Shown piece by piece: positions 45,262 to 58,109 of a stretch of 61,153 nt of DNA (positions within the stretch are counted from its first letter, which is position 1; every line of letters begins with the position of its first letter). The stretch is from Flammula alnicola (Eukaryota; Basidiomycota; Agaricomycetes; Agaricales; Strophariaceae): assembly GCA_015499995.1 (NCBI GenBank), contig JADNRV010000292.1, positions 1 to 61,153 of the forward strand, given 5' to 3'. A program made the translations under genes and the position numbers. The notes under the pieces are model-generated. The model was not told where the DNA came from and ran no database searches. It saw nothing but the letters and a program-made list of their open reading frames with translations.

Positions 45262-46609
45262 AGGGTGTGTAGGTATTTGTTGCTGGAGAATGTTTGAGAG
45301 CGGATTGCCGATTCAGGTATGAATTGGCAGTTATAAAATGCGTTTTTGCTCACTCTGCTTCTAGTCACGATCTCGAACGTGCTCTCTGTAGGTTCTGGCT
45401 GCGCGGTACATGTGCGAAGCAGGAAAACTGCGAGTTCTTGCACCACCTTCCTAAGGATGTTGACATCTCGAGTCTGAATGCTGTTCTGACAAGGGCCAAC
45501 GTGCCTCCTGGCACTGGTCCTCTTGCCGCATATCCTGCGAACAGCCCGCCCTGATGAATTCCCAGTCTTGGATATGAAAACCAAGCCGCTGTGAGAGGCC
45601 GCAAATACGTGCCCTACAACGATCCTGGGAGGACGAGGTTCTCAGCTGCTGTCAAGAAACCTGCACCACAGTCGCAGGCACAGACGGATGATACAGGGAT
45701 TTCAAACAATGTAAATGCGAGTACCAATATTGCAGCAAGGAGAGAAATTATGGTCCTGCTGCTGATAGTTTACATCATCAGAACGCTATCGTGGCTCCAA
45801 GACCTTCGCCACGCCTCAAGCTTCATCCACCTGTCCTACTGCCGACGTTGCCTACTGGTGAAGCCGTTAGTAATTTGTACATGGCCTACAGGCAACGGGC
45901 ACTGCAGCTGGGCGCCGCAAGGAATGCGTGCCTTTCCAGGGCTGCCGATGCCTGGAGGAGAGGCGACGGGCTGCTGCGAAACGGTTCAGTCGGGAAGGTC
46001 ACGACCTCAATGCGAAGATGTCGTCGAGATGGCGGATGCGGCGGCCAAGCTTGTGCGAGAACGCGCGAGGATGGCGGAACAGGCCGTTCGATCGAGAGAC
46101 GCAGCATGGTCGGACGATCCTGGAGACCGTGGCACAAGAGGCAAGGCATGCGTGGAGGCCTGGGCGTGTACCTGGGCATTGCGAGTGTAGGTACTGGGGT
46201 GCCGAAGCCAGTCAGGAGGACAGGACAGAGGCCATGTTAGACCTGCACGGGTTGCATGCCAATGAGGCTACGGAAGTGCTTGAGCAGTTCTTGCTTGCGG
46301 TCAGTAGCATTTGCCTTGTCGAATTAAAAATCGTGTCTAACGTCAGATTTTCATCAGCTTGAACGCGAACATTTCTACGGTCTGGGTAGGTGTTTAGCGT
46401 GCTGGCTTATTATTCTGTTTAATTTTTTTTGATTAGCTTATGCAATTGTCGGCGAGGAGAAGCATACGGGCACGCAGGATGTTGCTCGTGGTGCCTCTCG
46501 AGCCCGCCTGGCCACTGGCGTACGTGAATGGCTGCACCGGTGGGGATACCCATGGAGCGAGAGAGACGGCATCATCTGCATCGATCCTCTTACCCACTCT
46601 TCTGAATAA
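45262..46609 (+). pseudogene. CCCH zinc finger / Smr domain protein gene, 5' truncated with frameshifts
   Basis: Sequence after the retroelement junction reads, across frames, as a zinc-finger/Smr protein. First comes a CCCH finger (cysteines around AGECLRADCRF), then, after an intron ending TTCTAG near 45364, a second (CRFWLRGTCAKQENCEFLHH). A low-complexity linker follows, and the Smr-type region has NLYMAYRQRALQLGAARNAC, MLDLHGLHANEATEVLEQFL and, after two introns, a C-terminal part ending at 46609. At least six frame changes occur, most explained by loss of one base in a run of identical bases (eg before GECLRAD, in GDG-AAAKR, before EMADAA, near KACGGGLG). The 5' part of the gene is missing. 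Smr domains act as RNA endonucleases in quality control; here the gene is probably non-functional. Confidence 0.75.
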
Positions 46610-47281
46610 GCATAAAGTGAGTTTTCCTCTTCGCGTTCTCTATATTGTATAAGCTGATTTGATGTGCATGCTTTCAGAACAATAAACAAAGAAAATAGAG
46701 CATAGCTGCCATGAAGCCGTGGTAGCGCATCTTTCTTGGAATTTGGGTGTAATTGGTGTGAGGGCCGAGAGGGTGGCAAATGATTTTTGTATTCGATTAT
46801 CTTCCTTCGAGTTCTGGATTTTTGGTGGCATGGCTGCCGCGATTGACCTCCTTCACAACTCTTGTATTGTATTTAAGTAGTGACAAAAAGCTTACGAATA
46901 GCTTACCACTCGAATCATCGACGAGCTTGCGACGAGCGGCTAAGCATCGGCAATTACACCACGTGACCTGTATATATATCTCACTGGCAGCTTCTTGGCA
47001 GTCGCAGTGGATACAGTACCGGGTATTTTGGACAACATACATTACTTTCACTTTCCTGGAATAACGTTATAACAACCACCCCGCCGTGGCAAAATTTTCG
47101 GTACCGTATTCGTGGTAGCAACCCCCGCCGCCCACTGTAGGCCTTGTTTTGGCCTTGTTTCATCGGTCTCGGCGTTCACGCGGGGTTCGTGTCAGCCTCC
47201 CATTGGTATCCAGTCTAGTGTGGGAGCACTGAGCAACAGAAACTTGACGTGTTATACACAGCTGCACGGCTGTGGCTAATT
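46610..47281. other. Intergenic
   Basis: No supported gene. It covers the 3' side of the Smr gene and the promoter of the coiled-coil gene that starts at 47282. Confidence 0.4.
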
Positions 47282-49090
47282 ATGCCAATGTCTATCGTGG
47301 TATCCTCCACCTCCGACTCTTCCAATCACTCGACGTATTCTCGTGCTAATAACGACCCGCGGACGCCAACCTTTAACGAGGACCAAGAAAACTACCACCG
47401 GATCGAATTTGAGGCACCACTTTCTGCGGAGGCGGACTCAGACTTACATCGGTTGCAACGGGCACAAGGACAAGGTCGTTTCTCGATTGATTACAGTCTT
47501 GAACTGGAGAGACAACTGGCCATGGAGAGCCCACCCGAAACGCCCGCACACAATGCTACAACCCATCCCAGCACAAATGACAGCCTTCACAAACCACCTA
47601 GCGACAGCCACGTCAATGATCTCGGCCCCGACCCTGACATTTTGGCGCACATAATTACACAATTGAGGCAGTCGTTGGCGGACATGACGAAGGAGAGGGC
47701 CGAGCTGGTGAAGATGCTGGCGACGGCAAATGCGCAAGAAGCTTTTGCAAAGGACGCGTTGCAGGTCATGACGGACAGGGCTACGGAGGCGGAAGAGGAG
47801 CTGACGACGCTGAGGAAGAAGACCAAGGAAGACGAAGAGCAGATCGCCCTCTTGAGGGCAAAGGTGGAGGAGAGCAGGTAAGATCAAATCATCTCTACGT
47901 CACGATCGTGATATGTTTTACTGACTGCCTATGTTTTATTCATTCGCTTAACTAGGCGAGGTCTTATGCGTCTCCAAACGGAGAGCAGACGTCACAGTAT
48001 GGCGCCGATCGACGTCTCCCGTGCGTCTGTTGGAACCTTCACCTCGTTTGCCAGCCCGCCCTCCTCGAAGCGTGCTTCGTTCGTTCCTTTAACTGGATCT
48101 TCGCAGGGGAAGTCAAGTGGCCACAGGCGTGTTGCATCTGTGACCGACGCAAACCTGGGTGGCTTCCCAACTCCAGACCAAACCCCGAGTCCAAATGTCC
48201 GTGCCTTTAATATCGCATCCGCAGAGGCATCACTATCTGCGGCACCCAGCAGCTCGCGTCGATTTTCGGGTCTATTCGGACGACAATCTCCTAATGATGA
48301 CATGTTGCTGTCTGCCTCTGTAGCTGAGGCTTCAACCAACTCGCTTGAACTCGAGGCCTTGCGTAAAGAAATGCAGACGATTAAGGACGAGCTGGACACC
48401 GCGAAACACGAATTGATAGAAGCAAATGAGGCGAAGGAAGCTTCGGAAACATGTGTAATTGCCTTGCGAGACTTCATTGCGGAGAACAACATTGGCGTAG
48501 CTGGTCCGTCCACGACAGCTGTAAAGCTCCCTCCTCCACCGACAATGACGACAGGAGACGAGTCGTCAACGGACCCAAAGAAGACCGGCACAGGATGGGG
48601 TTTCAAGCTTTGGGGTGGCGGTCCTGTTGACTCTCCTCTGAAATCAAGCATTGGGAACGCACCGTATTCTGCTTCTCCTGCAGCGTCATCTCCAATGGCC
48701 CCTCCGACATCGATGCCCCCTCCCTCTGCAACGATCGGAGCAGCACCTCTATCTCGAAAACTAGGAGGATTTTTTAGTTCCCGATCAAGCATCTCCTCGA
48801 ACCATTCACGAGATCAAAGTAGGCCACAAGCGTTGCACCTACAAACGAATGCGGCGGCAGTGCAATTGCCCTCCCAACGTGATTCAATATACAGTCACTC
48901 GGATGTGTCGAGTGTTGCGGAGCCGATTAGTCCTGGAAGCGATATCAACGGTCTGGGGACTGCTACCTATTCCCAGACAAAGGCGACGGTACTAGGGCAA
49001 GAGGATGCCGTGGTCAAGGACGCGTCGACTTTAGACGCAAATTCCGTTCACGTGTCCGTGTCAGCCTCGGATATGGAATTGCTGCGATAA
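47282..49090 (+). CDS. Coiled-coil, Ser/Pro-rich protein of unknown function
   Basis: Two exons (47282-47877 and 47956-49090; 78-nt intron) give 576 aa. A Ser/Thr-rich N-terminus precedes a coiled coil (about residues 125-210: DILAHIITQLRQSLADMTKE, then a Glu-rich heptad run). Exon 2 has a Ser/Pro-rich region with FSGLFGRQSPNDDM, a second short coiled coil (LELEALRKEMQTIKDELDTA) and the motif GTGWGFKLWGGGP near residue 405, followed by SRKLGGFFSSRSS. The repeated GxFx-type short motifs and Ser-rich linkers suggest a scaffold protein, perhaps in polarity or trafficking; this is a guess. The minus-strand frame 47992-48792 is a shadow. Confidence 0.75.
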
Positions 49091-52021
49091 TCGTAGCCGA
49101 TCGCCTTGTGGGACCATTATTACGGCGTGTATTTTGCAAAGCCTGACGCCTTTAGGATGGATTCATTTTATTTTATGTCTCTTAGGCTGATGGACATTGA
49201 TTACGGTACGACATTACTTCTGTATTCTACTGCTACTTGGAACCATCGACTTGATCCTATTATGATTATAGTCTATTATTCCTACTTATTCCTCTTCGTT
49301 ACGCCTTTGAGTTTGCTTCTTCCGTGTATCGGAACTTGGTATACCCGAGTATTTTCTGTTTTACTCTCTCGACATACTACTGCATAAAAAACATTATCTA
49401 ATCTCTCGTAATTGTTCCTTGCGATCGGGAATTGGAAATATATGGTACTCGAAAATGGCAAGCAATGTTCCCGAAGAAGAAACCACTTTGCGATCGATAA
49501 AACGTGGCTCCCTGATCTCGATTATGTTGTGTTTAGGCGCCCCTGGTGAGAAAACAGAAATTCAATTCAATGCTGTACCGGCGTCAAACCGGCGTTTGAA
49601 TTCCACAAGTGAGGCGTTCCAAGAATTCTCATTCATGAATTCCATGGCGCAATATTGAGTAACAGGGTCTACGGACTTACTAGGTACTTTGCCTCAGTAC
49701 CTAGATCGAAACCATCCGGTTCACCCGCCACTGTCATTGCACTGCCAGCGTCGTTCTTTTGGCGCCCCACTTGACGGATGGATGATCACATTCCCAAAGG
49801 CGTTTCAAGGGACATTACCGCTACTCTTGCGGTTCTAATGGAGAAATGTGGCGCGACTCGACTTAAGTCAAGCCTCTATCTAGCTCTCATGCCGGGCCCG
49901 ATTCATGGTTCATCGTATCTCAGGCGATTTGGATCTAGTCTCCGAAGCACGTGGAATTTGATCACCGTTAAGAGTCTGAGAGGTATGTTACCTGGAGCTA
50001 TTATACATACGTACTTTAAAGCTCATTTAAACATAGTGCATATTTCTCGGTGGACACTACATACGCAACTCTCCCTCACCCAATACCTGTACTGAAACGT
50101 CCCAGTAAATCGCTATGGTTTATCCGCGGCGCGTGTTCCTTGCGTGTTCCAGGGCCTTTATATGCTAATTCTTACACAGTCTGACAGCAATACTCCCAAA
50201 ATAGTTTCTGTGTGAATTCAATTTCTCGGCGTTATGTTTGTTAGACGGCGGGAGCGATTGGGCCGATAATTGGTGGATGTCATGGGCCGTACTCCTGAAG
50301 TATTGACTTTCATTTATAGCTAGCTCTCCATATGCCCTGGTTCTCCGGCATCTTCAAGAGCATTAGGCTAAATACATGGCCCGAACCACGTTGTCTCCAC
50401 ATATTTACAAGGAAGAATGAATGAGGGCAAGTGGGCTTTGGTACTTGTATCGCTCTTTTTTGATTACAGCAGTACCATCTGCCCTATTATATTGTATGTC
50501 CTCCGTCCCTGATTCAGTCCCGACATTGGATGGATTAATTACCTTATTTTAAAGAAAACTCCAGCAGTACACAATATCTTTCAGAATTTTGGATGGCAGT
50601 TGTGAGCAGCTATCTAGTGGAGGGACTCATGGGACGCTCTGATCGAACTGGCTGCTTACCCCTCGACCGACTTCTCGGGATCTCAAAAATACTTTACAGA
50701 ACCGGGAGTAGTAAGAACGTATTGAGAGGCCTAGTCTTTATCAGCTCAAGATAACTTGCTTCTTGATAAGGATAATTTCGGGCACCCAACGATGATATCG
50801 ATGAGACGAAATCGAAAGAAGGAAGCTGCCATGACTTATCGCATGCACTCCGAGCTTGAAGACACAGGTGCCGTAGATAGCAAGAAAAAAATTGGTAACT
50901 CAGGTGCAGATAGAGATAAATGACATAAGGACCCGAAGCATTGAGCGACCCGGGTTCACGGATGCTGAAGTTACAGAGCTAGAAAATGCAAAATCCTTTC
51001 GTTTTACATACTGTAGTAGAAGCGATCGCCGATGACCTTCAGACTAAAAATTCTTGATCGAAAGCATTTTTTTTCGTCATTTAAGCAGTTTGTAGTGATC
51101 TTCGTCTCCTCCATTAGAGCACCTCGGTGGCTGGAAGGCATGGAGAGCGGATCACAGAGGGATCAGAGAGACACCCAGTGTCTAGCAATATCCGATCCCT
51201 GTAAAATTATAGTGCTCACTGATTCGATATCATATGTTCTCTGCATTTATAGTAGCTGGGAACATGGGCGGAATATCTCGATTCAAAATCGGATGATCGG
51301 ACTGAGCGACGTCGACATAAGTATTCTTGCCCTTGGCAGTTCCGGAGGCACGGGGGAATTGCGATATAAGCTGCGATGAACTGTTGGGATATCACTATTA
51401 AACAGAGCAAAGACGTCAGTGGCGTGTGGATGCATATACTGAAACTGCATGTAGGGAACATTTAGGCAGGCGAATTTTATTATCCGACGTCTCGACTTTG
51501 CGCTGTGCACGCAAATGAGGGTACCCTGATAGATGTTGGCAAAATCCTGCATAGAAGTGCTTGCAGGCCTGCAAAGCTGAAATAGGCCAGTGTGATAAAC
51601 GTATTAGGGCTCAGGGCAGATTTGGATGTCAGGTGAGCCCTTGTGGTCGCCAATAATAGCGACAGAAGAGTGGGGCAAGTTGGGAAGTGATATCCCGGGA
51701 ACTCTAACTTGGATCATTTTTGGCTATCATTCGCAGTAAAAAACCTTTTACTCCCTTCGGTTTCCCAAAATATTTTGGCCGTGAATTTGCTTAATCGTTT
51801 AACGACTTATACACACACCTACATACCTGCTTTCAGGTACTGGTTCTGTGCTGGTTGTTTTCGGGGTATTAGTAGCACAGCCACTATCGCCACGGAAGTA
51901 AATCGGGATGAAATGTAGCGGCAATCTCCGGTTCCTATTTGAGATACGGCTATCTTAAAACAATCGGGCAACTCCCCCAACTTGTCAACCTTGTCTTCTT
52001 CTCCCATCATCTCATCTCCTA
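49091..52021. other. Long gene-poor interval upstream of the transcription factor
   Basis: About 2.9 kb without a convincing gene. Frames such as 49106-49387, 49778-50095 and 51032-51379 lack family signals and overlap in opposite directions. Long upstream regions are common for fungal regulators, so part may be promoter. No repeat or element was recognised. Confidence 0.4.
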
Positions 52022-55000
52022 ATGCCCTCCACCCCGCCATACGAGAGGCGAATGAATGCATCCAATGGCTCAGACAGCCCCACCAAAAAGCGAAGGAAGG
52101 GTGCCACCCGTTTGAGCTGCGCAGAATGCCGAAGGTCCAGTAATTTCCTGTACTTTCATATCTCTTTTTTTGCTGATTTATCATTTGTCGCACACAGGTT
52201 GAAGCTTCGCTGCGATCGCGCGATTCCATGCAGCTCGTGCGTAAAGAGGGGTTGCGGAGCAATTTGCCCTGATGTAGGTCTCTTCACTTACACGGGGGGT
52301 TTATCTGAACCAACTTTTCATCCTAGGATCCCTTACGACTGGGCAAGGCAATCGGTACGTACCATAATTTCCCCGTTCCTATTATTTTATCTCAATATGA
52401 GATAAATAGATTTGTCCTGGCGTCCACACAAGAACTACATGAAAAGATATCCGAGCTTGCCAATCGCGTTCGCGAACTCGAGGACGCACTGCGTGCATCG
52501 CACCAGCATTTGTCACCTGAGCCACACCCCCTTTTATCGGACGAACTGCTCAAAATAAAAGCTCCACTCCAGCGCGACGTCACTAGCTCCAAGCCTAATA
52601 ATTCAATTACGATCAAAGAAGAGGAAAATAATCCGGACGTTGTCGATGCTTTTGGATCGTTGTCCATAGCTCTCTCTGGGAAGACAAAATATTTCGGCCA
52701 TATAGCAAATTCATGGTACGTCATTCTTATATATATGTTCTCTTCTCGCTGACTTCTTCGTACTCTTAGTATTTTCTTCAAGTGAGCCAACATGCCGCGT
52801 GCGTGGGTTCAGAATTGTTGTACTGATCTATTTTTAGAACGAATTGCCAGAGGAAGATCAACCCGACGACCACTTGGTGAGCTTGCAAAACATATTGCCG
52901 CCAGAAATCCTTGCCCGTGCGGCATCCTTCCCAATTTCCCCTATGTCTGTCAGTGGCAACGTCGGCCTGCAGACATTGTACTGGTACCTCCCACCGGCTG
53001 AAATGGCGTTAGAACTTCGATCAATATATTATACTCATGCGGCGTGGATGTGGGTCTTGTTTCTGCTTCATCCCGTACATTTCTTGCTGATACGCTGCCA
53101 TTGACAGGTACAATCCTATCAATATCGAATCTTTTGATAGCGAGGTCTACTCTTCATTTTATAATCAGAATGTCGGACCGATACCTGATGATCCTCTGCT
53201 TGCGCACCGCCTCTCTCTAATGTTCATGATCCTGGCAATTGGGTCTCTCATGAACACCTCTTTGCCCGCCTATAATCTTGACGCAGAGAAATATCATCAA
53301 CTAGCACGAGCTGCGCTGTTTCACCATTCATTCTTTGACAACCCCACCATCAATGCTGTCCAAGCTCTTGTGAGTTCCCATGATCGTCATCCAATGGCAT
53401 AGTCCCTTAGCTGATACTATCATCTCTGCGTCATGTGTAGTACCTGATGACCTTCTACCTTTTCCTGGTAGATAGGCACGGCACAAGCTCCGGAGCTCGC
53501 TGGGCCACGATGGGCCTCGCTGTCAAAGTTGGACAAAGTGTAAGTTATTTATATGTGTTCCGTAACTCGCTCTAGAAACCTTGCTAATCTCCACCGACAG
53601 ATTGGTCTTCGTAAGTCTCGTCTTTCTGACTTGAAGTTACTAGCAGGCTACATGTGACTGACGCTGCGCGTTTCATGTACAGACCGAGACAGTGGAAAAT
53701 GGAAGGTGGATCCCGTTGAAACAACAAGGCGCCGTGAATTATTCTGGGAACTTTTCACCTACGATTCATGGCAGTGCTTGACCTTCGGCCGTCCTCCTTC
53801 ATTTTTCCCGCCCCATTTTGATTGCAAGATGCCCTATTTAGAGGATACCTCTGACGAGCACAGCTGTGAGTCCAATTTCCATGCGATCATGTCCGTTCTA
53901 ATTATGTATTGACTGACTATTCCCCCTTTACTAGTCAACGCATGGAAGCACCGATTCGCCTTGGAATGCATGACTCTTCTGCATGACCAAGCCTTTGGTG
54001 CTAAAATGCCTACCTATGCTACGGTGTTACAACTCGACAGGAAGCTGCGTGCTTTCCCAGTACCTCCGGTACTTCAAGTTGCCGGATTCGGAAGCTCGGA
54101 GCCGCGTCAAGGAGGCTACCCAGACACAATCATGCTTACCCTGCAACGGCATATTGTTTTGGCAATCCGGGAAATGAGTATGTTATACCCCATTGCAATA
54201 TTTTCAATACACACTTGCTAACGGTCTCCACTTGTGTTGCCGGTTTTACGGTGAATTAGACTTGCTTTACTTACACAGAAGTTTCTTCGCTCGCGCGATT
54301 AGTGATCATCCCAAGGACCCGCTTGGGAGCCCGTATGGGACGTCTGTCATCGCGGCGTATCGAAGTGCGGGTTCGCTGGTCGCGATGATGAGGAACCTGT
54401 ATACCCAGCTGAAGGAGCCAAGCGAGCGAATGTGGTTCCTCTGGACGCATATGTTCTCTTGCTCGGTAATTATCTTCTATTGCCCGTGGTGGGTATTTTT
54501 TACTGACAGTTCCGATCAGATCGTTTTGGGATCCATTGTCACCCGGTGTCCATCCATGAGCCTGGCACCATCAGCACTCGTGCAGTTGGATTCGGCCTGC
54601 GAGCTCTTCTCAAAGGCTGCTCGGGGATTCAGAGCCGACAAGGTTTTGGTAAGCATATTCAATGTATCGTCATTGCCCGAGGAGCTAAGCAATCGTTATG
54701 CAGAATATTATGTTGCATTTGCAAGAGAAGGCCCATTTTAGCCTTGATGAATTCCGAAGAGGAAAAGGTTCTCCGCTCAGCAGAAACCCCACTTCCAGTC
54801 CGACGACACCTGACGCTGATGATGACGAATTGTCTGTGTTGGGAGGGAAAACACGGCTTGTGTCGAAGAAAGAACCTTCCTCGCCCATTCTTATGGAGCG
54901 ATCGCCCGTCTCGCAGAACCCGATAGTGCCGTTGCCGTTGTCGCCTGGCGTTCAGAACCAACTTCCGCCTAGTGTGCTCGAATACTTGAAATCTTTTGGG

Positions 55001-55474
55001 TCCAGTGGTCAGAATCAGCAGCCTTTGTACCCACAGCAATCGTCGTCGAACCATGGCTCCTTCTCAAATGGGAATGGGTCGTCTCATAGCCCATATTCTG
55101 ATCCAGATATTTCCCCTGTGTCGATGTATGGGATGTCGACGATTCCAGCATCGTTCCAGGCCGAGCCTGCGTCTTATCTGCCACAACAGTCCCTGCCGAG
55201 TATGATGGACACACAACAGACCAGCATATCATCGCATCAGCACGCGGGTGGCCAGAAAGACGCCAACTTGAACTTTCCGCAATATTTCCCTGTGTATGAC
55301 TATGGCCTTGCATCGACGAATTATGCAAACGGCAGTGCCTTCGGCGGAAACGAGCCAACACTCATGTTAGATTCGAACCCTGCGCCTGGTCACCGACGAG
55401 GGTCTGGATCTCCAGACGGAAATATGCAATCGACTTGGCTTGATTTCGTAAATACCATGGCAATGCAGCCTTGA
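52022..55474 (+). CDS. Zn(2)Cys6 fungal-type transcription factor
   Basis: A multi-exon gene. Exons 52022-52134 and 52198-52277 encode the binuclear zinc cluster (CAECRRLKLRC, then DRAIPCSSCVKRGC), followed by GSLTTGQGNR (52327-52354) and RFVLASTQELHEKISELANR with a leucine-zipper-like helix. Later exons give the fungal-specific transcription factor domain: LMFMILAIGSLMN, ARWATMGLAVKVGQSIGLHR, RRELFWELFTYDSWQCLTFG, FNAWKHRFALECM. The C-terminus, from about 54700, is Ser/Gln/Pro-rich and probably activating. One junction near 52716 is off by one base (TCATG|GTACGT), so that a strict splice shifts frame; a GTCATT donor three bases on keeps frame with one extra residue. Everything else joins in frame. 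Confidence 0.85.
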
Positions 55475-55945
55475 GTACTGGGGCCGAGGGTTTCTTTCTT
55501 GATAGACAGTACAGTTGAACGGTCTTGAATAGCCTTGCACGGGCTACGGCCAGAAGACGGCGGTAGTCGGTCTGTATTTCTGTAATTATATCAGCGCCTT
55601 TATACGTATTATGTCTCCTGCTATCTTACTTATTTCTTCTTGTACTCGATTAAATGTATTGTCCTGTATTACCGTGCATACTTGCGTTCGTGCGCGGCAT
55701 GGGGGAGATGGACGCAAATTCTTTAATGAGGCAATTTAAAGCAGTGCTGATACCGGCCCGCGATGATTGTGTCACGTGAGACTGGTCTGTTTCCCCAAAT
55801 GGGGTGAAATGTGTAATGTTTCCGCCTTTCACTCAAAGTCAATCCAGCCCCTCGCTCCTCTCATCCATTCTGTGCACCCCGCATCCCCTTCATACGCTAC
55901 TTATACACGCTCTGAAAAGAGATAACACGAACGCGCCTCCAGAAT
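55475..55945. other. Intergenic
   Basis: No gene; promoter of RHO3 to the right. Confidence 0.4.
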
Positions 55946-57143
55946 ATGTCTTTGTGCGGCGCATCAAGCAAAGGGGCTTCCTTTGGACGCAGCAGACCAG
56001 TATGTTCAAACTTTCCGAGACTGCCTCGCACGAACTCAATGTATGATTACCTCAGATACAGAGAAAGGTAGGCTTGCTATTTTGCCTCAAGGTTGCGTGA
56101 ATCAAGCTGCTGAGGCATGAAACAAGGTTGTGGTCTGTGGTGATGGAGCATGTGGTGAGTCCTTGTTCTTTGGGCGCATGAACGCTTGTTCTCGCGGATC
56201 TAACTGGTTACTTGATTCCATAGGGAAAACATCACTATTAAACGTCTTTACCCGTGGTTTCTTCACCCAAGTCTAGTGTGTTGCTCGGATCCATTTCGCT
56301 GGAACTCCATCCTTAACCCCCCTCTATTCAATAGTGAACCTACGGTGTTCGAGAACTACGTGCATGATATCTACGTTGATGAACAGCTCGTCGAGCTGAG
56401 CCTATGGGATACAGCAGGTGCGCAAGATTTGGTGTGGTTCAGATTATCTTCAGGTTTCTTACCATTCAAACCTCATCCATTCTTAAATCCACTTTCCAAT
56501 ACATTCATCATTCATCAACCCTCAGGGCAAGAAGAATTCGATCGCCTTCGGTCACTATCCTACGCCGAAACGCATGTTGTCATGATCTGCTTCTCAGTTG
56601 ACAATCCTGTATCACTGGAGAATGTCGAGTCCAAGGTATACCTTTCCCTCGGTTTGAATATTCCATGACCTCATCTTTACGTCAGTGGTTGGATGAGATT
56701 CTAGAGTATTGTCCTGGAGTAAAGGTGGGTTATTTCGTTGTCTGGTGAGATTATAAGCCAATCTGACCTTGTATACCAGCTGGTCCTTGTCGGTTCGCCG
56801 CATTTCTGCTTGTTCCATTTTCACTATATTAACCAATGCCCGCCAGCACTTAAATGCGATCTTCGAGACGACACAGCCATAAAAGAGAGACTGAAACGAT
56901 ATGGGACACATCCAGTGCAATACGAAGAAGGCCTTTCGGTTGCTAGACGAATACGTGCTTCACGTTATCTTGGTACGTGAGCATGCCTTCACAGCGATTG
57001 TTACTCATTCAGACTCGGCTTCGTCTTTAGAGTGCAGTTCGAAGCATAATCGAGGGGTTACAGAGGTGTTTTATGAAGCGGCACGAGCGTCGTTGGGCTC
57101 ACGACCGAAAGGATCTGGGGACGGCAGTTGCATGGTGATGTAG
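55946..57143 (+). CDS. RHO3: Rho-family GTPase, RHO3 type
   Basis: The exons include 55946-55999, a 12-nt microexon 56056-56067 (coding Ile-Gln-Arg-Lys), 56127-56154, 56224-56275, one from 56335, and later short ones to 57143; together 209 aa. G1 is CGDGACGKTS, the switch I effector loop is [19 protein letters not shown]3 is DTAGQEEFDR, G4 is ALKCD and G5 is ECSSKHNRG. The C-terminus is SGDGSCMVM, with the CAAX box CMVM for prenylation, preceded by a Cys-free hypervariable tail. The N-terminal extension [18 protein letters not shown] is typical of RHO3, which controls polarised growth and exocytosis in fungi. The gene is intact when the microexon is included. Confidence 0.92.
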
Positions 57144-58109
57144 GAGACGCTCAGATTTTCCTCTTTTCGATCTTCTGCGGACGGTTATGGCACGAATGAC
57201 GCGTGATGGACGATCTTATTCTCGACAACTTATTATCACTGGCGAGCGCTTTCTCGTGACTCTTAGTCGTCCCTTTGACTTTGCTTGAGTTATACCCACC
57301 ACCCTACTTAATCAGGTCTATACCGGTTACAACCGTTGCGATAGACGTCGCATTCTGTTCAAGAACCCTCAACCCTCAACTGCACATTACACTACCTACT
57401 CCGTGCTGCGCTCGTTCGCCCCCATCGTCCATCCAGTTTGGATGCCACATACCATGTATTTATTATGTATACACTCGATTCGCTATCGTTCATGGGCTTC
57501 AATGTCTAACGCACATTATCATTTTTCCTCGATGGCTTTTATTATTTAAGTGGCCGAGGTAAGTAATACAGCTCCGAACCCAATTGCGCTTTTTCAAGGC
57601 TGACGGCGCAAACCTTCAGCAACCACGATAGTTTATATTCAATTAACGGTCGCTGCATTACATCTATCGATGTTTCAAAATTCAAAGCCTTTCGGTTGAA
57701 AAATTTTAAGCCTCAGGTGCGATCTCGCAACTGTTCGCCGCACTCTGCCATATACTGCCTGTCATGTGTGCAATTATCTCGCCATATCATCCCGCTATAG
57801 AGCAGCAGTTCCCAGGAACCACGCCCAACAACTTTTGGGATAATTGAGGGTGGACTAATATAATTGAGGGTGGACTAAGGGCCTAATTAAGATACAGTGT
57901 GTTGCATATTGTTTTGCACACGGATTTTTTTCAACAGCTGTTTGGCCCTGCTTGCCTAGCATGGGAAACGTGATGCCGTTCAGATGCCGTTTCCGCTTGC
58001 ATACCCGAGGGCATTCAGTTGGTGTGTGTGCTCGACAGTGTAAGCAAGTTCAAATTACAAAATCCAAGTCAAATTTTACGGCCATATCGGGTCTTGCCGC
58101 CTTTTATTC
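57144..58109. other. Intergenic
   Basis: No gene; contains the short tandem repeat at 57841. The right end is the promoter of the kinase-like gene. A plus-strand frame at 57275-57562 has no coding character. Confidence 0.4.
57841..57878 (+). repeat. Tandem 18-bp direct repeat
   Basis: taattgagggtggactaa occurs at 57841-57858 and again at 57861-57878, with a two-base spacer. Minor, with no known role. Confidence 0.7.

Noticed and set aside
47992..48792. 266-codon minus-strand ORF
   Set aside because: Antisense shadow of the coiled-coil gene.
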